DNA of 22,782 bases, taken from positions 1 through 22,782 of the forward strand of contig CACOWD010000010.1 in NCBI GenBank assembly GCA_902630915.1, written 5' to 3'. The position numbers were made by a program, and so were the translations under genes. Positions within the stretch are counted from its first letter, which is position 1, and each line of letters starts with the position of its first letter. This DNA is from an uncultured Pelagibacteraceae bacterium. Its GTDB lineage: Bacteria; Pseudomonadota; Alphaproteobacteria; Pelagibacterales; Pelagibacteraceae. The notes under the pieces were generated by a model. The model was not told where the DNA came from. It ran no database searches and saw only the letters and a list, made by a program, of their open reading frames with translations. This document shows positions 1-7,028 of this stretch, in pieces.

Positions 1-926
1 TTTATAATTTTGTTAAACTCACTCTCTGAACCTAAAATATTTAGATCTCTTAATTGTATTTCTTTGATTTCTAAATTTTCCTTATAACCTACAATTACAG
101 TATTTTTATTAGCATCAATATTTACTACATAAAGAGGTTTATCGCTTGAGATTTTAATACCTTTTCTTTGACCAATCGTATAATTAATTATTCCTTCATG
201 ATTACCTATTTGTTTTCCAGATAGATCAATTATTTTTCCCTTCTCAAAAGACTCTGGTCTAAATTTTTTAATTACAGAGCTGTAATCACCATTAGGCACA
301 AAACAAATATCCTGACTATCTGGTTTGTCCGCAACATTTAAGTTTAATTTTTTAGCTAAATCTCTTGTTTCAGATTTGTCAATTTCGCCGAGAGGAAATC
401 TTAAATAATTAAGTTGTTCTTGAGTAGTGCTAAATAAAAAATAGCTTTGATCTCTGTTTTGATCTTTGGCTCGATACATATTCGCATGACCATTTTGTTG
501 AATTCTAGACACATAATGACCAGTAATCAATGCATCAGCTTTTATATCTTTAGCATACTTAAATAGATCTCTGAATTTAACTGTTTGATTACATTGAACA
601 CATGGTATTGGAGTTTCCCCAGAAGCATAACTTTCTATGAATGAGTCTATTACCTCAGACTTAAATTTTTTTTGATAGTATAAAATTTCATGTTTTATAT
701 TAATCTTCTCAGCAACTCTTTTTGCATCCATTATATCCTGACCAGCGCAACATTGTCTTCCTTCTTTTGGTTGTTTAGTGTCATCATAAAGTTTTAGAGT
801 TATACCAGTAACATCGTAACCCTCTTGTTTCATCAAGCCTGCTACTACTGATGAGTCTACGCCGCCAGACATAGCTACTACAACTTTGGTTTCTTTTTTA
901 GCTTTATTAATTCCTAGTGAATTCAT
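1..926 (-). CDS. mnmA: tRNA-specific 2-thiouridylase MnmA (3' end outside window)
   Basis: MnmA activates C2 of the wobble uridine in tRNAs for Lys, Glu and Gln with ATP and inserts sulfur delivered as a persulfide, giving the 2-thio part of mnm5s2U. The first about 308 residues are visible; the C-terminal end runs off the left edge. The PP-loop SGGVDSS is at residues 20-26. The catalytic cysteine pair of the family is present: Cys112 in [11 protein letters not shown] and Cys208 in DSQDICF. The signature GHYVSR is near 136 and the NRDQSYFL segment near 157. The start at 926 gives a short N-terminal lead before the PP-loop, normal for the family. The gene is divergent from the DUF3553 gene with about 40 bases between the two starts, so both promoters must lie in that gap. 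Identification is firm from motifs. Confidence 0.96.
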   Translation of the reverse strand, partial: MNSLGINKAKKETKVVVAMSGGVDSSVVAGLMKQEGYDVTGITLKLYDDTKQPKEGRQCCAGQDIMDAKRVAEKINIKHEILYYQKKFKSEVIDSFIESYASGETPIPCVQCNQTVKFRDLFKYAKDIKADALITGHYVSRIQQNGHANMYRAKDQNRDQSYFLFSTTQEQLNYLRFPLGEIDKSETRDLAKKLNLNVADKPDSQDICFVPNGDYSSVIKKFRPESFEKGKIIDLSGKQIGNHEGIINYTIGQRKGIKISSDKPLYVVNIDANKNTVIVGYKENLEIKEIQLRDLNILGSESEFNKII

Positions 927-966
927 ATTTAAAAGTATATAATATATTTAATTATTTATTTCCATA

Positions 967-1140
967 ATGCTTATTGATTTTGAACCAGGTGATTATGTTA
1001 AAAATCCTGCAAACAAAGATTGGGGAATAGGTCAAGTTCAATCTATAATTGGTAATAAAGTGACCGTTAATTTTGAAAATTACGGAAAAAGAGTAATAAA
1101 CGTGGAAAATGTCAAACTAGAAAAAGTAGATAATGGTTAA
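967..1140 (+). CDS. DUF3553-family small protein, 57 aa
   Basis: A 57-residue protein starting MLIDFEPGDYVKNP and containing DWGIGQVQSI and an all-beta pattern ending in KLEKVDNG. This resembles the DUF3553 family, small alphaproteobacterial proteins of unknown role that look like a single SH3-like or KOW-like barrel (WGIGQV is the typical core). Its stop codon overlaps the start of cysQ by 8 bases, so the two are translationally coupled and co-transcribed. Family assignment rests on the core motif and length; no function is known to me. In SAR11-like genomes I would expect it to be a conserved core gene. Confidence 0.82.
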   Translation: MLIDFEPGDYVKNPANKDWGIGQVQSIIGNKVTVNFENYGKRVINVENVKLEKVDNG

Positions 1141-1912
1141 AAGTGAGTTAAAACATTTGGCTGAGTCTTTGATTGAAACTTTTAATTTTGCTGGAAAAGA
1201 GTCTATAAGACTTTACAGCGAGGGATTAAAAATAGAAATAAAGTCTGATAAATCACCTGTAAGTAATGGTGACTTAAGGGCAAATGACCTGATAACCAAA
1301 AAAATTTCAGATTTAACACCTAATATTCCTGTTATTTCAGAGGAAACTGTTAATTTAAAAAAAAAAAATAAATCAACTATTTTTTGGCTTATTGACCCTA
1401 TTGACGGAACTAAAGAATACATTTCTGGAAAAGATGAATACACTTTAAATGCTGCTCTGGTTATAAATACAGTTCCAGTCTTAGGTTTAGTAGGAGTTCC
1501 AAAAAAAAACAGGCTTTTTTTTTCTTATTCACCTGGAGAAAGTTATTTAATTGAAGGAGGAGAAACTAAAAAGATTAATTGCAAAAAAAAACAACCTGCT
1601 AATAAAGTTGTAGCACTTTCTAGTGTAATAAAACCATCTGATTTAATTCTTAACAAACTTAAAAAACACAACGTGACTTCAATAGTTAAAATGGCAAGTT
1701 CATACAAATTTTGTGTAATAGCTACTGGAGAATATGATATTTATGCAGCAAGAGAGAGAGCAAATGAGTGGGATTATGCTGCTGGTCATGCCGTGGCACA
1801 AAACGCTGGGGCTATAATAACTACTTTAGATGAAAAGCCATTTTTATACGGAAAGGAAGATTATAGAAATCCAAGCTTGCTAATTAAACGATCAGATAAC
1901 TTAAATGTTTAA
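1133..1912 (+). CDS. cysQ: 3'(2'),5'-bisphosphate nucleotidase CysQ
   Basis: Member of the inositol monophosphatase superfamily that removes the 3'-phosphate of PAP, the by-product of PAPS use in sulfate assimilation and of acyl-carrier modification. Metal-binding motifs are intact: Glu70-Glu71 in ISEET, DPIDGT at 88-93 followed by KEY (the KEY/F ending is typical of CysQ rather than SuhB), and EWDYAAGHA at 212-220. Length 259 fits CysQ. It starts inside the DUF3553 gene and its end overlaps the ATG of a 47-residue membrane protein, giving a three-gene operon. Long A runs (for example around 1360-1370) occur without breaking the frame. A second family member in this window (18479-19270) is HisN-like instead; the residues after the metal motif separate the two. 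Confidence 0.93.
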   Translation: MVKSELKHLAESLIETFNFAGKESIRLYSEGLKIEIKSDKSPVSNGDLRANDLITKKISDLTPNIPVISEETVNLKKKNKSTIFWLIDPIDGTKEYISGKDEYTLNAALVINTVPVLGLVGVPKKNRLFFSYSPGESYLIEGGETKKINCKKKQPANKVVALSSVIKPSDLILNKLKKHNVTSIVKMASSYKFCVIATGEYDIYAARERANEWDYAAGHAVAQNAGAIITTLDEKPFLYGKEDYRNPSLLIKRSDNLNV

Positions 1913-2048
1913 AACTATATTAATAATTATTTTATCAGTCACTTTTTTTGGAGTTTTATTTTTTATTCTAGTGAGGAACGCACTAAAAAGAAGGTTGGAT
2001 TATTTAGTAGAGGAGGAAAAAAAAAGAAAATCAAATAAGCTTGATTAG
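1905..2048 (+). CDS. Small single-pass membrane protein, 47 aa
   Basis: ATG at 1905 lies in the last codons of cysQ and opens a 47-codon frame: a hydrophobic stretch at residues about 4-24 (TILIIILSVTFFGVLFFILV), then a strongly basic and acidic tail (NALKRRLDYLVEEEKKRK). The shape, one N-terminal helix and a charged cytoplasmic tail, resembles CcmD- or CcoQ-type accessory peptides, but no cytochrome genes are near, so I do not assign a function. The overlap with cysQ supports expression by coupling. The 3' end overlaps the end of recX on the other strand by 18 bases. It is probably real, given the clear membrane-plus-charge pattern. Confidence 0.62.
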   Translation: MFKTILIIILSVTFFGVLFFILVRNALKRRLDYLVEEEKKRKSNKLD

Positions 2049-2591
2049 TTTGTTAAATTCAATTGCATCGAGATTTAAAACTCTTTTAGATAGATCAAAA
2101 CTAAATCCGCCTCTTGCTAAGATACCCATATCTTTTTTATAAAATAATTCTCTATTACTTTCAGGTCTTAGTGGACCAATTCTTCTTCTTTTACAAAGTT
2201 TTAATGCAGAGACAAAATCTGGTTCTATTTGATTATTTTTAATTTTATCAATACTCTCTTTTACATATTTTTCATCAATGCCTTTTCTTCTTAATGATTG
2301 ATTTATTTTATTTAATGAGTATCCCCTTCTAAGAAACATTCTTGCTTTAGAATCAGAATACATCGCATCATTTAAAATTTTATTATCTTCCAAAGTTGAA
2401 ATAATTTTATCTATAATATGAGTAACCTCTTTTTTTGATTTGCTTCCTTTAATTTTTGTTAAATATTTCTTAAGCAAATAAACTTTTAGCTGTTGTTTTG
2501 ATGGATTATATTTTTCGAGGTATGAATAAGCTAAATCTTTTAAATTTGTTGTAAGATCTTCGAAATCACTTTTATTTGATGTGGGATTCAT
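2031..2591 (-). CDS. recX: Regulatory protein RecX
   Basis: RecX binds the RecA filament and limits recombinase and SOS activity. The 186-residue protein is nearly all helical with the RecX repeat pattern: LKDLAYSYLEKYNPSKQQLKVYLLKKYLT (first three-helix repeat, about 16-45), DNKILNDAMYSDSKARMFLRRGYSLNKINQSLRRKGI (second, about 68-105), and an alphaproteobacterial ending with RRRIGPLRPESNRELFYKKDMGILARGGFSFD. Length is in the usual range. recA is not in the window. The gene is divergent from the ABA4-like gene and ends against the small membrane protein on the other strand with an 18-base overlap. Assignment is good from the repeat pattern rather than catalytic residues, which RecX lacks. Confidence 0.85.
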   Translation of the reverse strand: MNPTSNKSDFEDLTTNLKDLAYSYLEKYNPSKQQLKVYLLKKYLTKIKGSKSKKEVTHIIDKIISTLEDNKILNDAMYSDSKARMFLRRGYSLNKINQSLRRKGIDEKYVKESIDKIKNNQIEPDFVSALKLCKRRRIGPLRPESNRELFYKKDMGILARGGFSFDLSKRVLNLDAIEFNKLIKLI

Positions 2592-2616
2592 TAATTTAAT
2601 ATATTATATTATTTTT

Positions 2617-3087
2617 ATGATAAATGATCTATTAGCTTTAATAAATCCCGAAACAATTTATTTAGTTGCTAATTGGGGTGTTATTCCATTTTGGTTATTA
2701 CTGATAATTTTTCCAAATCATGGTATTACATCATTTTTTGCTCAGTCTATTATTGCTCCGTTACTTTTAGCTACAGGATATGCCTATTTTTCTTATAATC
2801 TTTATTTAGATAATAGTATGTTCGCTGGATTTGAGCTTTATACGGGTTTAGACGGTTTATATTCCATATTCGCAGATGAAAAATTATTGTTGATATTCTG
2901 GTTACACTTTTTGGCAATAAGTTTATTTACCGGCACATGGATACTAAGAGACTCTAGACGTTTTTTAATTCCAAAAATAATTACTATCCCGTCACTCGTT
3001 TTAACTTATTTTACCGGTCCCATAGGTTTAGTGTTTTATTGGTTTTTGAGAATTTTCTTTGCTAAAAAAATTAGCTTTAATGATTAA
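2617..3087 (+). CDS. ABA4-like (DUF4281) membrane protein
   Basis: A 156-residue protein with about four membrane helices. The opening PETIYLVANWGVIPFWLLL, the middle SMFAGFELYTGLDGLYSIFADEKLLLIFWLHFLAISLFTGTWILRDSRR and the ending TYFTGPIGLVFYWFLR match the ABA4-like family (DUF4281), named after a plant chloroplast protein needed for neoxanthin synthesis; the bacterial role is not established. The frame could be opened at GTG 2581, but that lies inside the divergent recX start, so ATG 2617 is preferred. Its stop overlaps the next gene's ATG by 8 bases, indicating coupling with the DsbA-fold isomerase. No carotenoid genes are in the window, so a carotenoid role is only a hint from the plant homologue. 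Confidence 0.82.
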   Translation: MINDLLALINPETIYLVANWGVIPFWLLLIIFPNHGITSFFAQSIIAPLLLATGYAYFSYNLYLDNSMFAGFELYTGLDGLYSIFADEKLLLIFWLHFLAISLFTGTWILRDSRRFLIPKIITIPSLVLTYFTGPIGLVFYWFLRIFFAKKISFND

Positions 3088-3667
3088 ACCTTTTGATTTT
3101 TATTTTGACTTTATTAGTCCTTACTCTTTCTTAGCTCATAAAGAAATAAGAAAAATTGAAAACAAAGCCTCGATAAAGGTAAATTACAAACCAATTCTTT
3201 TAGGGGGGTTGCATAACTTACATGGTATCAAAGCGCCAGCTTTTATACCTGCAAAAGCAAAACATATGATTAGGGATTGTAAGTTGATAGCTGAAAAAAA
3301 TAAAATTAAATTTAAATTTAACTCTTATTTTCCGATTAGAAGTTTAAATTTGATGAGAGGGGTGTTTGTAGCCGAGGAAGATAATTATAAAAGTTACTAT
3401 ATAGACAGTATTTTTGACTCAATTTGGCGAGATGGTTTAAACATGAACGACGAAAATATTATTCTAAGAGTCTTAAAAAATTTAAATGTAAATCCAAAGA
3501 CTTTTGCTTTAAGAGTAACTTCATCTTCTATTAAAGACACATTAAAAAAAAAGACTAGTGAGGCATACGAGAAGGGTATTTTTGGCGCTCCAACTTTTGT
3601 ATCAAATAATAAATTATTTTGGGGGCAAGATAGAATTGAGTTTGTAATAAAAGAAGCAAGTAAATAA
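3080..3667 (+). CDS. 2-hydroxychromene-2-carboxylate isomerase-like protein (DsbA fold, kappa-GST type)
   Basis: 195 residues, thioredoxin-like DsbA fold with an inserted helical domain. Residues 5-20 (FDFYFDFISPYSFLAH) hold the family motif in which a serine (SPYS, about 13-16) replaces the thioredoxin CxxC and activates glutathione; the C-terminal KGIFGAPTFVSNNKLFWGQDRIEFV is the classic cis-Pro (GAPTF) and WGQDR ending of HCCA isomerases. In naphthalene degraders the enzyme isomerises 2-hydroxychromene-2-carboxylate, but there is no aromatic pathway here, so a general glutathione-dependent isomerase or transferase is more likely. ATG 3080 is chosen over TTG 3059 because it gives the normal family start and an 8-base overlap with the gene upstream. 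Confidence 0.88.
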   Translation: MIKPFDFYFDFISPYSFLAHKEIRKIENKASIKVNYKPILLGGLHNLHGIKAPAFIPAKAKHMIRDCKLIAEKNKIKFKFNSYFPIRSLNLMRGVFVAEEDNYKSYYIDSIFDSIWRDGLNMNDENIILRVLKNLNVNPKTFALRVTSSSIKDTLKKKTSEAYEKGIFGAPTFVSNNKLFWGQDRIEFVIKEASK

Positions 3668-3668
3668 A

Positions 3669-4067
3669 TTATTTTTTTTCTTTTTGAATAACTTTAAGTC
3701 CTACATTTTTTAAAGCATCAAACCCTCCATTTGCATTAGCAACATTTTTAAAGCCCATATCAACGAGGGTTTTTGTAGCTAGCGCAGATCTAAAACCCAT
3801 CGCACAGAAAAAAACCATTTTTTTTACGTCTTTGATTTTATTCTCTTGAAAATAGCTGCTATTAGGATCCAGCCAGAATTCTAACATTCCTCTAGGAATA
3901 TGTTTTGAATTTTCAATTGTGCCATCCCTCCAAAGCTCCCTGATATCTCTAACATCTATCAAAGTAATCTCATTTTTCTCCATCAAACTCTTTACTTCTG
4001 TCGGGCTTAGCGTTTCAATAGACTTGTTGGCTTCCTCTACTAATTTTTGCGAAGATTTAATGTTCAT
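3669..4067 (-). CDS. Single-domain rhodanese-like sulfurtransferase
   Basis: 132 residues forming one rhodanese domain: the front motif LIDVRDIRELWRDGTIENSKHIPRGMLEF (about 36-63), the active-site loop FFCAMGFRSA with Cys88, and the end motif GFKNVANANGGFDALKNVGL. The domain probably carries sulfane sulfur as a persulfide on Cys88; the loop CAMGFRS is of the sulfurtransferase rather than phosphatase size. An upstream in-frame extension to 4127 exists but would add a hydrophobic lead that overlaps the divergent gene, so the ATG at 4067 is preferred. It is convergent with the isomerase gene (stop codons 1 base apart). Which acceptor it serves cannot be told; MnmA, three kilobases away, is a persulfide user, but that is only proximity. 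Confidence 0.88.
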   Translation of the reverse strand: MNIKSSQKLVEEANKSIETLSPTEVKSLMEKNEITLIDVRDIRELWRDGTIENSKHIPRGMLEFWLDPNSSYFQENKIKDVKKMVFFCAMGFRSALATKTLVDMGFKNVANANGGFDALKNVGLKVIQKEKK

Positions 4068-4105
4068 AGAAGTAGAATATAAACTAATATATATATTTGA
4101 CCATA

Positions 4106-5119
4106 ATGAAAAAAATAGAAAATACAAAAAAAACTAACTTATTTAAAAAATTTTTCATTAAAATATGTAGAATTTTTGGATTTGAAATTATCGATCAGTC
4201 TAACTTTAGTTCTCCAACTCTTGGTAAAAATTTAAACGAAACCCTGAGTGAACAAGGAAAAAAATCAATTACTATTCCTCTTGGTCAAGTAAAAATAAAT
4301 AAAAAAATAAAATCCCTTAAAATTATTGTGCGAACTTGTACTTCTGAGTTAATTATGGATCAGAACAAAAGAAGGATTTTTGATTGTGGAAAAAATGAAT
4401 ATACTTTCAGATCTCTAAGATCGTTAATCAAGTCTACAAACCAAGCAATAGACAAATTCAAAGATATTAATTTTGAATTAATTGTCACTGACACTAACTC
4501 ACCTAATGAAGATCTGGAAAAAATTAGAGAAATAATGAGTGATTTTAAAGCTAATAGTAAACTTTCTTCTATCAATTTAAATAACTTTAAAAATAAGATT
4601 AAAGAGGGCTACTCAAAAGCAAAATTTTCGAATATGGCCAATTTTTATAATTCTTTGATAATTGCTAAAAATGAAGATGCAGATCTAATTTATTTTGTTG
4701 AGGATGATTATTTACATTCATTAAACTCTATTAATGAGATGATTTTATCTTATGAAAAGTTTAATTCTATTTTTTCTAAAGAAGTAATACTTTTACCATC
4801 AGATTATCCATATTTATATACTAAGGATGAAAACACAAAAATTTACTTAGGCGAGAAATATCATTGGAGATTAGTTCGAGAAAGTTTGGTTACTTTCATG
4901 ATTAGTAAAGATCTAATCGACAAATATTTTTCTAAATTAGAAATTATGGGTAAGGAATGGGTGGACCCTTGGGAAAAGCCCCTTCATGATATTTACCAAA
5001 TACATCCATGTCTTTCACCAATACCATCTTTGGCTATCCATTGTGCAAACATTAACTCTATATTCGGAGTGTCTCCGTTTATAGATATAAAAAATCTCTG
5101 GGATCTTAATGAAAAATAA
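4106..5119 (+). CDS. Putative glycosyltransferase (GT-A-like fold)
   Basis: 337 residues with no signal peptide. A short basic N-terminus (KKFFIKICRIFGFE) could rest on the membrane. The middle has alternating strand and helix elements with LKIIVRTCTSE, NFELIVTDTNSPNED (about 123-137) and DADLIYFVEDDYLHS (Glu-Asp-Asp at 199-201), a DxD-like metal and nucleotide-sugar site at the position expected in GT-A enzymes, followed by VILLPSDYPYLY and a late acidic KEWVDPWEKPLHD. This looks like an envelope or surface-polysaccharide glycosyltransferase, but the sugar and family are not recognised. TTG 4097 is possible; ATG 4106 is preferred. The gene stands alone between a divergent rhodanese and a strong terminator, unlike a polysaccharide cluster. 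Confidence 0.6.
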   Translation: MKKIENTKKTNLFKKFFIKICRIFGFEIIDQSNFSSPTLGKNLNETLSEQGKKSITIPLGQVKINKKIKSLKIIVRTCTSELIMDQNKRRIFDCGKNEYTFRSLRSLIKSTNQAIDKFKDINFELIVTDTNSPNEDLEKIREIMSDFKANSKLSSINLNNFKNKIKEGYSKAKFSNMANFYNSLIIAKNEDADLIYFVEDDYLHSLNSINEMILSYEKFNSIFSKEVILLPSDYPYLYTKDENTKIYLGEKYHWRLVRESLVTFMISKDLIDKYFSKLEIMGKEWVDPWEKPLHDIYQIHPCLSPIPSLAIHCANINSIFGVSPFIDIKNLWDLNEK

Positions 5120-5145
5120 AAAAGGCCCGAGTTACCGGGCCTTTT
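5120..5145. terminator. Bidirectional intrinsic terminator between the glycosyltransferase and amtB
   Basis: A perfect 10-bp stem (left arm 5120-5129, right arm 5136-5145, GC core GGCCCG/CGGGCC) with a 6-base loop AGTTAC. A-rich sequence flanks the left side and T-rich the right, so U tracts follow the hairpin in both directions. It begins directly at the stop of the plus-strand gene and lies 33 bases beyond the end of amtB on the minus strand, so it can end both transcripts. It is the most GC-rich short element in the window. Confidence 0.9.
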
Positions 5146-5146
5146 A

Positions 5147-5179
5147 AATAACTTATTAACGAGGGGGAAATAAGTTATT
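5147..5179 (-). repeat. Perfect 11-bp inverted repeat overlapping the amtB stop codon
   Basis: Arms AATAACTTATT (5147-5157) and AATAAGTTATT (5169-5179) are exact reverse complements around an 11-base purine-rich loop (5158-5168, containing GAGGGGGA). In amtB mRNA the hairpin would form at the stop codon and be followed 1 base later by the GC-rich terminator, a tandem hairpin. The AT-only stem is weak, so its role, perhaps protecting the 3' end from exonucleases or helping termination, is inference. Confidence 0.65.
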
Positions 5180-6467
5180 AATCTCTAATTGCGTATGCCT
5201 GTACTCCGATTTCGGCTTTGTCCGTACCTAGTCTCTCAGCCTCTTTACTTACTCTTAAACCAATTGTAGTTTTTAATGCTACAAATACCGCGTAAGAAAG
5301 AACAAAACTAAATAGCACTACTGATAATGTTCCAACGAACTGAGTGCCAAAAGAAGTATCGCTATTGGTTGCTGGGACTATTAAAGTACCAAAAATACCA
5401 GCAAACATGTGAACCGGAATAGCACCCACAACATCATCTAAACCAAAACCTTCTAGCATCTTAGTTCCGAAATACATAATTATTGCTCCTATTGCTCCTA
5501 TAAATAACGCAGCTAATGGACTAGGTGTTAATGGTTCAGCAGTAATCGCTACTAAACCTGCTAAAGCACCGTTTAACATCATAATTACGTCTGTTTTTCC
5601 ACCGATTAAACGACTAACTGCGGCTCCAGCGAATGTACCAGCTGCTCCAGCTAAATGAGTGTTTACAGCTATTTTACTAATAGCAGTTACATCATCAAAA
5701 GTACCCATTGCAAGTTGACTCATACCGTTAAATCCGAACCAACCAAACCAAAGTAGGAAAGTGCCTAAAGTAGTAAGCGGGATACTTGATGCTGCGAAAG
5801 GAACCATAACTCTTTTAGATCCAGATCCAGTAAATCTACCGGCTCTAGCACCTAAAACTATTACACCCGCAAGTGCTGCTGACCCTCCGCATGCATGGAC
5901 TAAAGTTGATCCAGCAAAATCTGAAAATCCAGCAGACGCTAACCAGCCTCCACCCCATTGCCATCCCATTGATATCGGATAAATGAAGCCCGACATGATT
6001 ACAGCAAACACAAAGAAAGGCCAGATCTTAATTCGTTCTGCTACAGCTCCAGAAACAATTGAGACAGTGGCACAAACAAACATAGTTTGAAAGAACCAAT
6101 CAGAACTATCTGAATAACCAGTGCTAATTTTAGAACCCTCGCTCCACATTGAAAATGAACCTATATAACCACCTTCTGGTATGCCATAAGCCATTTGATA
6201 ACCAAATAAGAAAAAAATGATCGAACACAGTGCAAATTTTCCTATGTTTTTTGCAGCAATTGTCGAAACACTTTTATTTGTAACCAACCCACTTTCTAAC
6301 ATACAAAAACCTGCAGCCATAAAAGCTACCAAAACTCCACCAATGTAAAAAGCAAGTGAATTGAAAATATATTGACCTTCTTCAGAGACAGCTGCCTCTG
6401 CAAAAGTTGGTGCTGATATAATGCTTAAAGCGAATATAACAGCTGCCAGATTAAATAATTTTTTCAT
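5178..6467 (-). CDS. amtB: Ammonium transporter AmtB
   Basis: Trimeric inner-membrane ammonium channel of the Amt/Mep/Rh family, 429 residues. A cleavable signal peptide is visible (residues 1 to about 25, ending FAEAA), followed by 11 membrane helices. The twin pore histidines are present: His191 in STLVHACGGSAALAG and His353 in GAIPVHMFAGIFGTL. Aromatic gate residues lie in FFQTMFVCATVSIVSGAVAER, and the cytoplasmic tail GLRVSKEAERLGTDKAEIGVQAY is the conserved GlnK-interacting end. No glnK gene is adjacent, although amtB-glnK pairs are common elsewhere, so PII would have to be encoded outside the window. A good ribosome site (AAAGGAG, 6472-6478) precedes ATG 6467. It is likely nitrogen-regulated, but no defined operator was recognised in the 134-base leader. 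Confidence 0.96.
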   Translation of the reverse strand: MKKLFNLAAVIFALSIISAPTFAEAAVSEEGQYIFNSLAFYIGGVLVAFMAAGFCMLESGLVTNKSVSTIAAKNIGKFALCSIIFFLFGYQMAYGIPEGGYIGSFSMWSEGSKISTGYSDSSDWFFQTMFVCATVSIVSGAVAERIKIWPFFVFAVIMSGFIYPISMGWQWGGGWLASAGFSDFAGSTLVHACGGSAALAGVIVLGARAGRFTGSGSKRVMVPFAASSIPLTTLGTFLLWFGWFGFNGMSQLAMGTFDDVTAISKIAVNTHLAGAAGTFAGAAVSRLIGGKTDVIMMLNGALAGLVAITAEPLTPSPLAALFIGAIGAIIMYFGTKMLEGFGLDDVVGAIPVHMFAGIFGTLIVPATNSDTSFGTQFVGTLSVVLFSFVLSYAVFVALKTTIGLRVSKEAERLGTDKAEIGVQAYAIRD

Positions 6468-6471
6468 AAAA

Positions 6472-6478
6472 CTCCTTT
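6472..6478 (-). promoter_or_regulatory. Strong Shine-Dalgarno site of amtB
   Basis: The minus strand reads AAAGGAG four bases before ATG 6467. Most genes here have weak or no recognisable Shine-Dalgarno sequence, so this one stands out and fixes the start. The minus-strand leader just upstream also carries an 11-base A run (6494-6504). Confidence 0.7.
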
Positions 6479-6556
6479 GTTAAGAGCCTTATATTTTTTT
6501 TTTTATTTCTTGGAATTGAAAAGACCTAATTTTAGCTATGCAGTTTTTGCAAGTAG

Positions 6557-6592
6557 TTAGCCCTTATTTGAGTTTTTTCAAATAAGGGCTAA
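6557..6592 (-). terminator. Long hairpin after the HU gene, possible terminator or attenuator before amtB
   Basis: A perfect 14-bp stem (6557-6570 with 6579-6592, core AGCCCTTATTTG) closes an 8-base loop (6571-6578). It begins 10 bases past the HU stop on the minus strand, where a terminator is expected, and sits 90 bases upstream of amtB. No U tract follows it in the minus direction, so it is not a textbook terminator; it could stabilise the HU mRNA end or act on read-through into amtB. Confidence 0.6.
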
Positions 6593-6601
6593 ATAAACCG
6601 T

Positions 6602-6877
6602 TTATCGGTTAAACATTTCTTTTAAGCTTTTAGCAGGTAAAAATTTTACCTTCTGTGATGCAGCTATTTGTATTGACTCACCAGTTCTCGGGTTTCTTCC
6701 AACTCTAGCTTTTCTTTTAGCTACTTTGTAAGTTCCAAAGCCTGCGATTTTCACTGTATCATCATTTTTCAAAGCATCTAAAATGATGGTTGTAATTGAA
6801 TCAAATGTTCTCTCAGCGTCAGCCTTGCTTTGACCCAGTGTGGACGATATTTTAGCTACTAATTGTTTTTTATTCAT
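6602..6877 (-). CDS. hup: HU-family DNA-binding protein
   Basis: 91 residues, the normal HU/IHF length. The N-terminal helices MNKKQLVAKISSTLGQSKADAERTFDSITTIILDALKNDDTVKIAGFGTYKV are followed by the DNA-binding arm KRKARVGRNPRTGESIQI (RNPRTG signature at about 61-66) and the ending KFLPAKSLKEMFNR. It acts as a dimer that bends and coats nucleoid DNA. The frame is open further upstream to 6943, but that extension (MKHQIIIDFIGFLF) is not HU-like, and AAAAGGGG lies 5 bases before ATG 6877, so the short start is used. The sequence fits HU better than an IHF subunit, judged from SQKVKFLPAKSLK. It has its own promoter region (6878-7004) after the rseP terminator. Confidence 0.95.
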   Translation of the reverse strand: MNKKQLVAKISSTLGQSKADAERTFDSITTIILDALKNDDTVKIAGFGTYKVAKRKARVGRNPRTGESIQIAASQKVKFLPAKSLKEMFNR

Positions 6878-6923
6878 TTTAGCCCCTTTTTTTTCTAATC
6901 TGAACAAAAAACCAATAAAATCA

Positions 6924-6954
6924 ATAATAATTTGGTGTTTCACGTAAATATCAA
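6924..6954 (-). promoter_or_regulatory. Candidate sigma-70 type promoter of the HU gene
   Basis: The minus strand has TTGATA (6949-6954), a 19-base spacer and TATTAT (6924-6929), each one mismatch from consensus. That would start transcription about 40 bases before the HU ATG, in the only longer gap of this region. The spacer is slightly long and AT-rich DNA gives frequent chance matches, so this is tentative. Confidence 0.3.
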
Positions 6955-7004
6955 CACTATATATTGTAGGCCTAAAAAATGTTGATTTTATTGACTTTTT
7001 TAAT

Positions 7005-7028
7005 AAAAAAAATGGCTTAAAATAAGCC
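7005..7028 (-). terminator. Intrinsic terminator at the end of rseP
   Basis: On the minus strand a 6-bp stem GGCTTA/TAAGCC (7023-7028 with 7014-7019) closes a 3-base loop and is followed by A then eight T (7005-7012). The stem includes the rseP stop codon (7017-7019), so the terminator is built into the gene end. It would end the folE-acuI-lysR-rseP run and separate it from the HU gene. Confidence 0.65.

Noticed and set aside
1360..1370. A-run in cysQ as a possible frameshift
   Set aside because: The frame continues through it with intact CysQ motifs on both sides, so the gene is whole.
2581..2616. GTG 2581 as start of the ABA4-like gene
   Set aside because: It lies inside the divergent recX start region, adds non-family residues, and ATG 2617 fits the family better.
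5761..5982. Plus-strand frame inside amtB
   Set aside because: It is the antisense shadow of the well-conserved transporter sequence and has no start-site signal.
6468..6601. Riboswitch or sigma-54 promoter in the amtB leader
   Set aside because: I found no recognisable aptamer structure and no GG-N10-GC promoter pattern; only the hairpin and the ribosome site are supported.
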